Assembly: GCA_027922465.2 (NCBI GenBank)
Contig: BQMF02000297.1
Coordinates: forward strand, 124,001-188,000
DNA from: Turritopsis dohrnii
Taxonomy: Eukaryota > Cnidaria > Hydrozoa > Anthoathecata > Oceaniidae
Length of the DNA: 64,000 nucleotides
Direction: 5' to 3'
Part shown: in pieces, positions 11,976-22,276 of the stretch
Position numbering within the stretch: the stretch's first letter is position 1
Layout of the letters: every line of letters begins with the position of its first letter
Made by a program: the position numbers and the translations under genes
Notes under the pieces: model-generated
What the model was told of the DNA's origin: nothing
The model's input: the letters and a program-made list of their open reading frames with translations, nothing else
Databases searched by the model: none

Positions 11976-12019
11976 CAGTACGGCATTGTTCCCGATATGG
12001 ATACCGTAGCCGTATCGGG
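11976..12019 (+). repeat. Left TIR of element A, 44 bp
   Basis: Exact reverse complement of 17551-17594. It contains TTCCCGATAT and CGTATCGGG words, and similar CCCGAT words occur in the TIRs of element B. Confidence 0.95.
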
Positions 12020-12202
12020 CTACAGTAACCGAATCCGGTTACGGGAAAGTTGCGGCAGATTTCGGTATCCCAGTTGGGCTACAGCCTCTCTAGTGACCAA
12101 AGATGTAACCCAATTAAGTTACTACGTGTTATAAAACAGATTGAATAAATTTTAGCAAAGCCTCATTCGCCGCCATGTGTATGAAGAGAAAGCACGCACA
12201 CG

Positions 12203-12799
12203 ATGGATAACGTTGTAACTATAGATCAATCTGCCATCAAAGGGTACCATAAGTTTAAAGTTTGCCCTCATGAGGAGGTCGAAATGATTGTTGAAGAAGA
12301 AAAGGGTAATGCATATGACCCTGATGCTATGATTATTAAAATGCCATCTGAAGAAAAGTATATTGATGGAAAGATACTCGATGCGGTTACACGTGAGGCA
12401 AAAGGAAGAGATTCGGAACAAACTGTTCGTTCAAACTTAGGGAAATCTGTAGGTAGAGTACCAGCAAACCTTGGAAGGATGTTCAAAGGTCTATTGTATA
12501 CTGGAGATATCAGCAAAATTGCATGTTTGTCTATTGGTAAGCCTACTACTAGTAAAAAACCACCAACACACCAGCCTTTCAATAAAAACAAACATGGAGG
12601 GAAAGACCAACGAGGAGGCGGAGCAATAATCCCTTGCCAATACAAATTGTATTGTAAATCAAGTGCAGCATACATACGAGTTAATGAGTTCATTATTTCG
12701 TCGTTACTGGAATTAGAAAATTACGATGGTACTGAGAAGGTTTTAGAAGTTCAAAAGAACAGTTTAAAAGATGTGCAAAATGTTTCTATGGAAAAGTGA
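12203..12799 (+). CDS. HIRAN-domain protein of element A
   Basis: 198 aa, single exon. Residues about 12-50 read as a HIRAN-like domain: IKGYHKFKVCPHEEVEMIVE, then GNAYDPDAMIIKMP. HIRAN domains bind DNA, notably 3' ends of single strands, and occur in SNF2-type repair helicases; here the domain stands alone. A conserved VGRVPANLGRMF segment follows at about 88-100. A C-terminal QRGGGAIIPCQY segment (about 138-150) recurs as VRGGDAIIPCVY in element B, so it belongs to the protein. It precedes the large gene on the same strand by 170 bp. A role in recognising transposon ends or nicked DNA is a guess from the domain. Confidence 0.75.
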   Translation: MDNVVTIDQSAIKGYHKFKVCPHEEVEMIVEEEKGNAYDPDAMIIKMPSEEKYIDGKILDAVTREAKGRDSEQTVRSNLGKSVGRVPANLGRMFKGLLYTGDISKIACLSIGKPTTSKKPPTHQPFNKNKHGGKDQRGGGAIIPCQYKLYCKSSAAYIRVNEFIISSLLELENYDGTEKVLEVQKNSLKDVQNVSMEK

Positions 12800-12971
12800 T
12801 TGTAATTAATAAAGGAACTTGTATTTTACTAAGAGTCGTGTTTAAGCTTGTCATACATGAAAGATATCGTTTTGTTTTCTATTGTTTCCCAAAATTTGCT
12901 ACTCTGAAATAATTTGAAATAATCTTATAATCACTTGATTTGCATTTTATTTTCAGAAACTAAATAATGAA

Positions 12972-15900
12972 ATGTTGAGAAAGAGCAAGCGCTTTAAACC
13001 TTACAGTCGAGGTAAGTTTCAAAAAGAATGTGGCTCTACAATCCACGATGCAGAGAATGATGGCAGTTACAAGATAGATCTGTTTACAAGAAAAAAAATC
13101 TCACGTATTGATTACAACGTTTTACTAGAGCGAAAAATCGTTAATGAACGAACACATTATGTATGCGAGAAATGTCTGGAGCTAGTCAAAAGTGCATTCA
13201 ATAAAGAAAAGATGGAAACGCAAAACCAAGTCGAAACAACTCCAATAAATTCATCGCCTGATAGCGAAACTGAAGCAAATTTGAATGACAACGTTATGGA
13301 ATTTTTTGACATTGGCACCGAATTGGGAAAGGTTATTCACCCAGACGTCGTACAAATCTTCAACGACAATGCCAAGATGAAAAAGATTAGTACTCTATTG
13401 AAATATGATCCACTACAATGGCTGTCTTCTCGTCCACCAGAGCTTGTACATTTAATTGCAAATCTATGCAACATTGATCTCAACACTGCACCACAAAATA
13501 AAGTTGTTGTTGTTGCCAAGATTGTGGAGTTGATATATTTTTGCAGGAACAGTAAATTGATTTTACCAAATCATTTTCATGAGAATTTGTTGAACTATTC
13601 CTTTACAAACAGCAAGACCATGTGCAATTTTTTGGGTTCCAGATCTCCTGCCGGTAGCAGTTCATACCTTTCGTCTTGGTTATCTGAGCAGGCACAAGAT
13701 CCTGTCCAATGCCCAAATGGATTTGTTAAAGCTGTATTTGATAATAATCAAAAAATCGGGAAAACGTATCTAATTACAGGAGATAACACTGTGCCAACAA
13801 GCGTTATGACAAGTAATATTTGGATTACTTTTGAAGAAGAAAACGATCTACAAAAAGATAAGACATATGCTCCAGAGCAATGGATGTGGAAAGAGATCAA
13901 CACCAATGACCTTGTGCAGAAAATTAGTTGCCCTAGTAATAAATTTAGTAAGGCAAGAGATTTATTTCTTAAAGACTGCATCAGTGCAGTCTATCAGCAG
14001 TTTTGTGATAATAAAGATTATATTGATGTAACCCTTGAACAGGAAGCTATAGCTGCCAAGGAGAAGATATGTTCTCTATGCGGCTGTGAGGCAGATATTT
14101 CATTCCGCGTATGTCGCAATTGTAAAGGTAAAGTCTCTAAGCAAGTAATACAGCCACCTATCACCCCAAAATTGCCCGAAGATCCGTACAAATGCTTCAA
14201 AACATACCCGCCAAAAGTAAGCAGTATAAAATGTAAGGCGGGAGAGCCAGACTTTGTGAACCCAAATAGCTTCCATTCAATTATCCAAGTAATTAGAAAC
14301 ATTGGGATACGAGCTGGAATCATTCAATACGGTGGTTCTGCAAGAGAATGGGCTCTTGTAGAATGTGATGGTCTTCCATACAATACCGTACGTGATATCA
14401 TCGCTAACGTATGGAAATGTAATACATGTGGGAAGTATTTCTACGAATTGTCTACATTCAAAGCACACAAATGTTTTCTTTTGTATTCTATCACAGCAGT
14501 TAGGGAGTTTGGATGGCTGATACCTGGTTTGTTACATTTAGAAATGAACACAGCAAAATCGTTTATGAAATTGAATTGGGAGGTTTTTACTAAGGACTTT
14601 GCAATTGAGTTTGGATTCAAGACACCGAAAGCTTTACAATACATACAAAAGGGATCAAATCACCATAAACTTTGGCATTTCATGGAAGTTACATACATGG
14701 CTTTAGGATTAGAGCTTGTTGTTCCTTATGTAAAGTACGCTTCCTCACAACATGAAATTCCAAACTTAACAGGGTACTGGGAATGGAGCTCAAAGGTAGA
14801 GAGCCCAAATTATTTGTATTTACAAGAAATGGTTACAACTTATCTACAAGCGTTAATGTTACTACGATCGGGAGCGAGGAAATGTAATGCAGAGGCAGTC
14901 CAGGATGCACTGGCTAAGTTGTCCCATCTAATTTTTAATCGAAACCACCCAATTTACCAGAACATATTGTATTCACACTGCAAAGATCAGAGCTTAATGC
15001 CAAATTCCCTAAAGGAAATTTTGGACAAATATGTCACTGGTAATAAGCATGGGAAGGAGCTCAAGAACCAAGGTGGGGACGCATTACTTGAGGAAGTAAA
15101 TAAGGAATCAAAATCCTGGTTACGAATGGCAGGTGTGCCCAGTGAAGAACAATGGATCAGGGTATTCAGAAATCTCGATAATTTGTCACAGGTAAGTCAA
15201 AAAAATAAGCTCTTTCGTTTTACTTAACAAAAGATACAACTAAAATAGATAAACTTTTTCGCTTTTCGTTTTACTTAACAAAACATAATAATAAATACAG
15301 CTAAAATAAATAAGCTTTTTCGTTTTACTTAAATGAATAAAAACAGTTATCGCCAGGAGACATTACTGAAACATACCCTGCCTACTTTCTGTGCTTTGGG
15401 CACAGGTAAGCATGTTTGCTTACAGGCACCCTCGGATTTATTACCAGTCCAACGCAACTAGCGTGCGCCCAGAACGGACAGTCTGTTTTGTCTGACTCTC
15501 CGTCACAACCAATCCACGTACTTTTCCTTTGGCCAATCTTCTTCCTGTGGATGTCATCTTCTTTAGACTTCCAAATTATTTTACAGATGTTGCATTTACC
15601 AGTAACTTTCTTATTTTTCGTTGTGGTTGTTGCCATTTTATTTTTGGAGGTTTTCAATGCTGTAGATGTAGCATCAGTGTTGTCTGGTGTACTTTTCTTC
15701 CCAGGTAAGTTTAACACTGGACTGCTACATGGCAGCCTTTCGCGCCTAAGTGCTTTAAGCTTTCTGGGGCTGTTAAAGTTTGTAATTGATTTGGATGTAG
15801 CTGCCCGGCGCTTTCCTCGCTTTCGTTTCCCAGATGTTAATAGTGTTTGGGTACCAGTAGTTTTCAGTCTCAATTTAGGTATTGTACAATAATGGTGTTC

Positions 15901-16567
15901 TTTACCATCTTCTGATTTCAAAGAAAGTTCCACAATTGCACCACACTTCATTTCTAATGTCTTTGCCTAAAAGTACAGGAAAAACAATGATACTACGAAA
16001 CAATATGTATAACAATATGCATATTAAGTATCTTTTCTATTTTAGCTAAAGAAGTCCCTTAACAAAGCCACAGATGAAAAATCTGGAAACTATAATAGAG
16101 ATAATGTACAGCTAATTAACAAGCTTCGATTGTTTGTCAGGAGGTCAGGTTACCTGAAAGATCCTTGGAAATCAAGTACACATACGAGTATTGATGGAAA
16201 GACAGAGTTGTCACAAAGTTTAGTAACCTTTCCAGACTGGGCTAAGAAGAATATTCTGAATTATGTCTTGAGCCGGACTAATAATGAAATACTTATCATG
16301 CCTATCATTCCAGTAACTGTTTCAGAAGAATCAAGTTGCAATATAATGGCAAATGTAACAAAAAAAGATTTAGCAGTGAAAATCTATGAAACACTGAAAA
16401 TGCTGCCACAAGAAGAGGCTCTAATAAATGAACAGTTATTTGAAAGTACAATAAAGAATAAAACCAAAGTTGCATATTTAGAGTTTCTTAACAAAATGTA
16501 TGAGCTTATTGATACAACCAACATCTGTGAAAGTGAAAGTGATGAAGAGAGTAACATTTTTTTATGA
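12972..16567 (+). CDS. Large zinc-binding protein of element A, candidate transposase (join 12972-15191, 16046-16567)
   Basis: Two exons give about 913 aa. The donor is CAG|GTAAGT at 15192 and the acceptor TTTTAG at 16045, phase 0. Features: an N-terminal cysteine pair (YVCEKCLELV, about 57-66); a zinc motif ICSLCGC with CRNCKGKVS (about 366-386); a zinc-finger-like WKCNTCGKYFYELSTFKAHK (about 481-500); then WLIPGLLHLEMNTAKSFMKL (about 515-535), GDALLEEVNKESKSW, EEQWIRVFRNLDNL and, in exon 2, SIDGKTEL. Each of these blocks from 366 on has a counterpart in element B. The PGLLHLEMN block recalls large repeat-encoded proteins of animals and fungi annotated only as domains of unknown function, possibly DUF6589. 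I cannot identify a catalytic triad. A splice-acceptor-like TTATTTTCAG just before the ATG, also present in B, suggests a spliced leader exon. Being the largest protein, it is the likely transposase, but this is inference. Confidence 0.75.
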
Positions 16568-17262
16568 CCATGCCTTTTGTACTCTTATATCTTTTTGAGA
16601 AGTATAAAAGTTAAAATTATTATACTACCTACGTTTTTCAGAATTGTTTTCTTTCGTTTGTAAAAGCATATCTGACGGGCTCTTCTGTTTTCAACATACT
16701 CATCACTTATTTTTCCGGTGTGGTGTTTTCGACGGACAGGAACTTCCACTAGAATAAAAATAAATCTACTCAGCAACACTGTCAAGCGAAATTTATATGA
16801 TTTCAATATGTCTACTTATTTAAAAGATTTATACCATGAATTAACCCATTGTTATCTTCATTATCATTTCCTGGCTCTGTACTGGATGATGATGATGAAT
16901 CATACTCAACTTCTGATGCTGATGATAATTCAGAAAATAAATCTTGCTCTACCAATACACCTCCTTCTTCGTTACAGTTTTGTAAAAGTTCCCTGTTGAC
17001 AATATTGTGATCCATTCCCATTGTATTTTGAGCAATTGATTGATCATCTCCTTCTTCCACTGTTGTTATATCATTAGACTCCTCCTCAAATGGCAATTCT
17101 AGTAATCAATAAACGAATGAGAATAAAAAAGGAAAGATAGTTCAAAGTTTTGATTACTAAGTAAACATTTAGGAAAAGTAAGTGAGTTTCCATACCTACA
17201 ATAAGTCCAGATTTTCTCAAGCAATCCAATGCAGACTGAATGTTGTTGTCGTTACTAGCCAT
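15382..17262 (-). CDS. Antisense PHD-like protein of element A (exons 17262-17196, 17098-16835, 16748-16633, 15966-15382)
   Basis: Four exons give 343 aa, opening MASNDNNIQSALDCL. Exon 2 is acidic (ELPFEEESNDITTVEEGDD and a serine/aspartate run). Exon 3 is basic (VPVRRKHHTGKISDEY). Exon 4 has KRKRGKRR followed by a C-terminal PHD-like finger: CNICKIIW, STWIGCDG, CPFWAHASC and CPKHRK (C2-C2-H-C type spacing). PHD fingers usually bind histone tails or serve in protein contacts, so a role in targeting chromatin is possible. The splice sites are GT-AG with phases 1, 1, 0, identical to the element B copy. Exon 4 lies wholly inside the intron (15192-16045) of the large plus-strand gene, so the two transcripts overlap in opposite directions. 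Confidence 0.75.
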
Positions 17263-17550
17263 TTTATTCTGATTTTTGTTTTAACTAAAAATCGAAAGTG
17301 AGAGCACATGCTTTCTTCCTTTACTTAACCAAGTTTTCGTGTCATACTAAAACTAAACGAGAATAGAAAGTGTTCCCGTCGGTGAATTTTCAAATCCGTT
17401 GGCAGTTTGGTTTAAAAAGTAATGGTCTCACTGCTTAACGTAAAACAACACCGCCCAACTTATAATTGATCTGCCCAAACATATTTGAAGTTATGAACAT
17501 GCATATTTATCCCGATCGGGTCACATTTGTAGCCTGATCTGGATATTTAT

Positions 17551-17594
17551 CCCGATACGGCTACGGTATCCATATCGGGAACAATGCCGTACTG
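17551..17594 (-). repeat. Right TIR of element A, 44 bp
   Basis: Exact reverse complement of 11976-12019. Further inside, 17510-17550 holds additional CCCGATCGGG and GATATTTATCCCGAT words that may be subterminal binding sites. Confidence 0.95.
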
Positions 17595-17599
17595 TATGG

Positions 17600-17931
17600 G
17601 CTAATTGTGTATTTTTCATCAAATTATCACATCAAAACGAGGCAGGGAGTACGGTTTGGTAAAATTTCGACATTTGAAATAATATACGGGAGTATTTTGA
17701 ATAGCAATATAACTCAAAAGTACATTGTATAGGCTTACATTGCATTAATTTTTTTGTCAAGAAAAGTAACATTCTTTTGGTTTGATATGGATGCGCATTC
17801 ACGCACACAGTTACGAATTTAACTCGCTCGGTATTTGTCTTTGTCGAATGAATATCCGGCTTTCACGCATTCCATATTTTCGCTGGCGAACGGGTGATTC
17901 CACGCACCCACTCCGCAAACCTTATATATTT
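17600..17931. other. Right part of the 8.2 kb insert, non-coding
   Basis: AT-rich, no gene and no clear repeat. It ends at the second 72-bp repeat. Confidence 0.5.
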
Positions 17932-18844
17932 TTTATGTCAGGTCGTTGCGAGAACGTTTTTCGTATCCAGATAACTGTATAATTGCATGCGATGAAACTG
18001 CAATATGGTACGATGCTCTATCAAATTCAACAGTTGCTACTAAGGGTTCCAAAGAGGTTGCGGTGCGTTCAACTGGCCACAATAAAAACCGTATTACGGT
18101 CATGCTTTCTGCGAAGGGAGATGGGACCAAATTGAAACCATATATATTACTTCCACGAAAACGAGCAATGCCAGAACTCGTTAAAGCACATGGCGGTCGT
18201 GTAATACTGAAGTTTGAAGGTACAAACTGGATGAACCAGGAACTCATAGAAGATTATCTGCGCAGAGTAATTGGTGCCCCAATGTTCACGCCGGATCGTT
18301 TGTTAGTTTGGGATTCAAATGCCACATAAGTGAGGCCACGAAAACAGCTATGAAAAAGCTGAAGATTCACTCTGCAGTGATTCCTGGTGGATGTACGGGA
18401 TTTGTTCAAGCTCCAGATGTCTGCTGGAACAAACCTTTCAAGGATGTGTACACAAAGTGCTATGACGATTGGCTGGAAAGTGGTAAACAGGAATTTACAG
18501 CTGGAGGAAATCCTAAAGGTGCTCCGCTGGAAGAAATAGTTCGCTGGATCATTCATGCTTGGGATAGTCTATCCGCAAGTATGATTCCTGAATCTTTCAA
18601 AGTTTGTGGATTGACAAATAAATTGGATCAATCAGAAGATAATTTGATTTTGGTATTTAAAGAAGGAAAATGCTGCGAGGGGAAACTTGACGATTTCCGC
18701 GAAATGGTTGTGAATAACAAGGCTGATCTGGCAAATCCATTTGATATGATTGAAGAGATGCGAGAGGAAACGGTGGCAGAGGACGACGTTCATGATGACG
18801 ACGATTTAATTGTTGATGTCATCAGACATGATCATTGCTATTGA
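17932..18844 (+). pseudogene. pogo-like transposase, C-terminal part
   Basis: It starts with the second 72-bp repeat and continues the DDE domain: CDETAIWYD (first Asp), NKNRITVMLSAKGDG, LLVWDSNA (second Asp) and, after a small deletion that shifts the frame near 18325, PGGCTGFVQAPDVCWNKPFK (third Asp). The protein ends in an acidic tail with the stop at 18842-18844. All three acidic positions seem present, so apart from the frameshift and the insert the gene would be a normal pogo transposase. Confidence 0.85.
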
Positions 18845-20277
18845 CATTTATACTTGATTTTTTCGCATTTTTTTACTGTGTAAACTCTTAATATTTTGTT
18901 TGAAAACTTATCTTTGTAGTTTCGAGGGTATTGAAATTATAATCCCGCCTCTCCAATAATCCCGCCTCTCTAATAATCCCGCCCTTTTTAAGAAGGTTGA
19001 AATGCTAATCCCGCAGCGGGAATAATAGAGTAAATACGGTAGCTGTTCTTCACTGAAATCTTTTTCATTTAGGTCAGAAAAGAAAAGGTGTATAACCATT
19101 AAAGAAATGAAGCAGATGGTTAAATTATGATGTTGTGAGGGATAGTTAAGAGAAGAATGGATTATGCATTTCAAAAATTCATTAATTATTGCTGTGATGT
19201 GATATGACTACTAACTCTAACTGTGCTACTACAAATAAGAAGCATTGCATTGCATTGCTGGATGGATTCTTATATTTTGTGATGATTACACATTATTTTG
19301 TGTTATGGTAATTGTTTACGTACTATGCCTAGGTACTATATAAGTTTCGCATTATGTTTTACTGTTGTTACTTTTTATCTTTTCGGTATTAAATTATGAC
19401 TTTGGTAGGGCATTTCATTGTTTCAATTATTTTTATTATTTTGATGTTTGGCTGTGTATCCCACGTTAAAAGTCTTAATGTAGTTCAGCTCCAGTGTTGA
19501 GTGTTGAACCCGTATTAACTTATAGCATTGGTTGATTTTATAGACTTTCCAATCAAAAGCTTTACAAATTCTGTCCTTGAATTTGTGTTTTTAATTAATT
19601 ATTTTTAGGATAAATGCGTACATGAATTTACTTTTTGTTTTTTGTTTTGTTTTTTATTTCAACTATTTCATAGTATGATTATCTTTTTCTGCATTTTTAT
19701 ACAATTGAAATATTTTTTAGGTAAGATTAATAATAATAAAACCGCACGTAAACCGTTAAAGAAATGAAACTCATGGTTCTTATCATGATGTTGATGGTTT
19801 TGGGAAGAACAGATTGTATATATATCATTTCAAAAATTCATTAATAGTTGCTGTCCAATGTAACTTCCGCACAAAAGAAACACAGTTAGAAGGTATCGAT
19901 TTGTTTTCAATTCACGTTTTGTAATATTTATTATGTCTTATGTATTATGTCTGGGTAAATGGTTCTGTGTTATATATTGCATATTTTTACATTAAAGTTA
20001 CTTCTCTTCTGCGTATGAATATATATTCTGAGCCATGTTGCTATTTGTTTTTCTGAATGTAAGAAATGAATTAAGAAATTAATGCCTGAAAAGAAACTTT
20101 TGCAAGAGTTAAATTCTGTGACACAACACATACTGAACATGGCTGGCGAGCGACGCCACCTGGGATGAGTTGCGATTCTAAAATTTATTTTTTCTTCACG
20201 GGGTACGTACACGGGAATGGTGAATTTGACCTAATGTTTTCGAAGTTAAGTTCGGTAAAAATTTTTTACCCAGGATA
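18845..20277 (+). other. pogo 3' end and right part of the outer Helitron
   Basis: 18845-19039 is the pogo 3' UTR and subterminal repeats. From 19042 the sequence matches the middle and 3' part of the 41327-43730 Helitron (read on its minus strand). No genes. Confidence 0.7.
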
Positions 20278-20281
20278 CTAG

Positions 20282-21321
20282 TGTTGTTACTAAAACGCAG
20301 TCTAAAGTTATGTTTGTGTCCTGAAAATTCCTGGATTTTCAAACAATTTCAATGGATGTCCTGGAAATGTCCTGGAAATTCATCCTCTAATGTCCTGATA
20401 AAAACTGAAAATGGTCCTGGAAAGTCCTGGAAATCTGTTTCAAAATTTTTGTGGTCACCCTGCACAGGGAATCATTGCATTGCATCCACAATCAAATGTG
20501 ATGTTTTCTGGGAAATATTTCGGGAACCAATAGGGATAACTGACGTTTTTGGATATGGGCGACAGGGTGACGCAACATTTGGACCTAAATTTTATTTGGT
20601 GCTGCGGCTATGAGGTCATCAAAATCTTTGATTGGCAACATTTCTGGAACAGTTGATCGTAGGGAAATAATTCCATAAACATTTTTGATCATTTTATCAA
20701 GCTCTACACCATGGGCACATTTTCTGTTTCCAACTCCCAAATCAGCACTTAAAATAACGGGCAACCGCAGAGATTCAAAAGACGATCGTCTGGAATGTAA
20801 TTGAGACTATCTAAGTGATTGCCAAACATTTACTCATTTCATTTTTCCTTTTATTACTTACATTAAGACTTGTAAATCTATATAGTAAACATAGTTATAT
20901 AAAAGTAGAATTAAATGAATCTATTGGTTTCTGGGCATGTCGTGCTTGTGTATTGATGTAATGTGAAGGATATTTATAATTATTGTTTCGGTATTTTTCG
21001 CCTTCCTTGGAATTTCTTGCCACACGCTTTGTTGTTACAGACAAGCATTTTCTTGATTTATGCAAAGTTCTTTGGTACAGTATGATAATGATTATATTAT
21101 GTTATAATACCGATCAAACAAAATAAACAAATAATTGACTCGCAACAAACAAAAAATAAAAATAAATTACGGGCAGTTATGCAAGAATACATATGTTAGT
21201 TTAAGTGAGTCTGCTCTTAAATACTTTTACGATGCAAAACATAATTGTACGGATTTATTTAAAGTTAAGATATAAAATGAAACTGAGTATTTAAAAAAAT
21301 GAAATTTGTCACTTTTTTAAA
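20282..21321. repeat. Repeat debris: GTCCTGGAAA repeats and a Helitron-like block
   Basis: 20310-20440 contains about five scattered GTCCTGGAAA-like words. 20460-20810 resembles the inner part of the Helitron at 26546-27107 (shared blocks such as CCAATAGGGATAACTGACGT and GTACTGCGGCTATGA-like sequence). 20811-21321 is AT-rich with nothing recognised. Confidence 0.5.
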
Positions 21322-22221
21322 ATGCTTAGTCAGCCATCAACCATACAAATGAACAATGAACACATACTACTGCAACTTGATTCGAATGTCATGAATAAAG
21401 AAACTGAAAAATCATTGCAAACATGGATAATAATGCTCCAAAATGTCAGAAAACTATTAATTCTTATTTTGGAGTTTTTCTCCCTATACAACTGCTTCTG
21501 TAGAAAAAGAAGAAAAAGAAGAAACAGTAAAAAAGTCAAAGCAAACATCCTTAGCAACTTCTGAGAAGTGGAAGAAAACTGTGCTCATCAAATACAGTGG
21601 TGAGGACTGGCTTGTTTCAAATATTGACCCAGCTAACAAAAATAACGTCTTGTCATTATTTCAAAATTTGCCAACAATTTGAGGGCCAATTGAGAACTTA
21701 TTGAAACTTGAAATCTAAGTTCTGATGGTTTGCTTAGTGGATTAGATATTATGAAACAGAAGGACTTTGAAAAAACTAAAAAGAAGTTTGATATCATGTA
21801 TTTCGTTGTTAAGGAAGAAGCTCCAATAAATAAATTCGCTAAAATATTGGAGCTTGAAGAAAGACATGGATTTAGCCTCAGAAATGCTTATCGGAACTCT
21901 GTCAGGTTCTGTAATGATTGATTTCATTGGAAAGTGGTTATTGAATGATCTTCAGAAAACATTAGAACATTAAAAACATAAGAAGAATCAGAGTATTTTT
22001 TGTATCACTGAGAGGGAAGCCATATTTGTTATCACCATCAGGAACAAATAACATAGGCATAAAAATGCTCTTAAAGATCTTAATGGTGCTAATACTAAAG
22101 ATCTTTTGGCTTGTATAAAAGATGCTGCAAAATCCACATTTGCCAGTGAAGATTTCATGCCAAAGCCTTGACTGAGATGGTAAGATGGTTAATAAAAAGA
22201 ACTGATGGAGATTTATAGCCA
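21322..22221 (+). pseudogene. hAT-like transposase remnant, 5' part
   Basis: Broken frames include SEKWKKTVLIKYSGEDWLV near 21565 and LLSGLDIMKQKDFEKTKKKF, then DIMYFVVKEEAPINKFAKI with ELEERHGFSL (21730-21890). The KFDIMYFVVKE plus LEERHG pattern matches the domesticated hAT/DUF4371-type proteins (ZNF862 or KIAA1586-like). Several stops and frameshifts show it is dead. A Helitron at 22222 splits it from the part at 23089. Confidence 0.6.
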
Positions 22222-22244
22222 TCTATATATTAATAGCCGATTCT

Positions 22245-22276
<32 letters not shown>

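Larger units (their letters stand above)
11976..17594 (+). mobile_element. Element A: HIRAN-type TIR transposon, 5619 bp, apparently intact
   Basis: Perfect 44-bp terminal inverted repeats (11976-12019 and 17551-17594) begin CAGTACGGCATTGTTCCCGA. They are flanked by a 5-bp target duplication, TATGG, at 11971-11975 and 17595-17599. Inside are three genes: a small HIRAN protein (+), a large zinc-binding protein (+, two exons) and an antisense four-exon gene (-) with a PHD-like finger. No frameshifts are apparent, and the perfect TIRs suggest recent activity. A diverged copy with the same layout is element B at 44369-55580. I do not recognise this TIR/TSD/gene combination as a named superfamily. 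The CAGT start and 5-bp TSD are seen directly; that the element moves by its own proteins is inference. Confidence 0.85.
8931..19039 (+). mobile_element. pogo-type DNA transposon, interrupted
   Basis: Terminal inverted repeats start CCGTATTTACTCTATTAT at both ends (about 24 bp, one mismatch), flanked by TA at 8929-8930 and 19040-19041, the Tc1/mariner-pogo target duplication. Next to each end are several direct copies of a TAATCCCGCCTCTC-like word (8945-9045 and 18935-19015). The element encodes one pogo-like transposase, cut in two at 9780/17932 by the 8.2 kb insert. Without the insert it would be about 1.9 kb, a normal size for the group. Confidence 0.85.
6944..20281 (+). mobile_element. 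Outer Helitron (about 2.37 kb own sequence) split by two insertions
   Basis: The 5' end is A then TCTTATTATACTAATTCGC at 6944. The 3' end is GGTAAAAATTTTTTACCCAGGATA then CTAG at 20278-20281 followed by T. Subtracting the insertions at 7712-8568 and 8929-19041 leaves about 2.37 kb, close to the 2404 bp of the uninterrupted sister copy at 41327-43730 (minus strand), with which it shares sequence throughout. No Rep or helicase, so non-autonomous. Confidence 0.8.

Noticed and set aside
15416..15892. 158-aa hydrophobic open frame on the plus strand
   Set aside because: It is the antisense shadow of exon 4 of the PHD-like gene, whose frame is supported by the copy in element B.
9781..17931. Idea that the 72-bp repeats are the target duplication of element A
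   Set aside because: Element A has its own exact TIRs and 5-bp TSD at 11971-17599, 2.2 kb and 0.3 kb inside the repeats.
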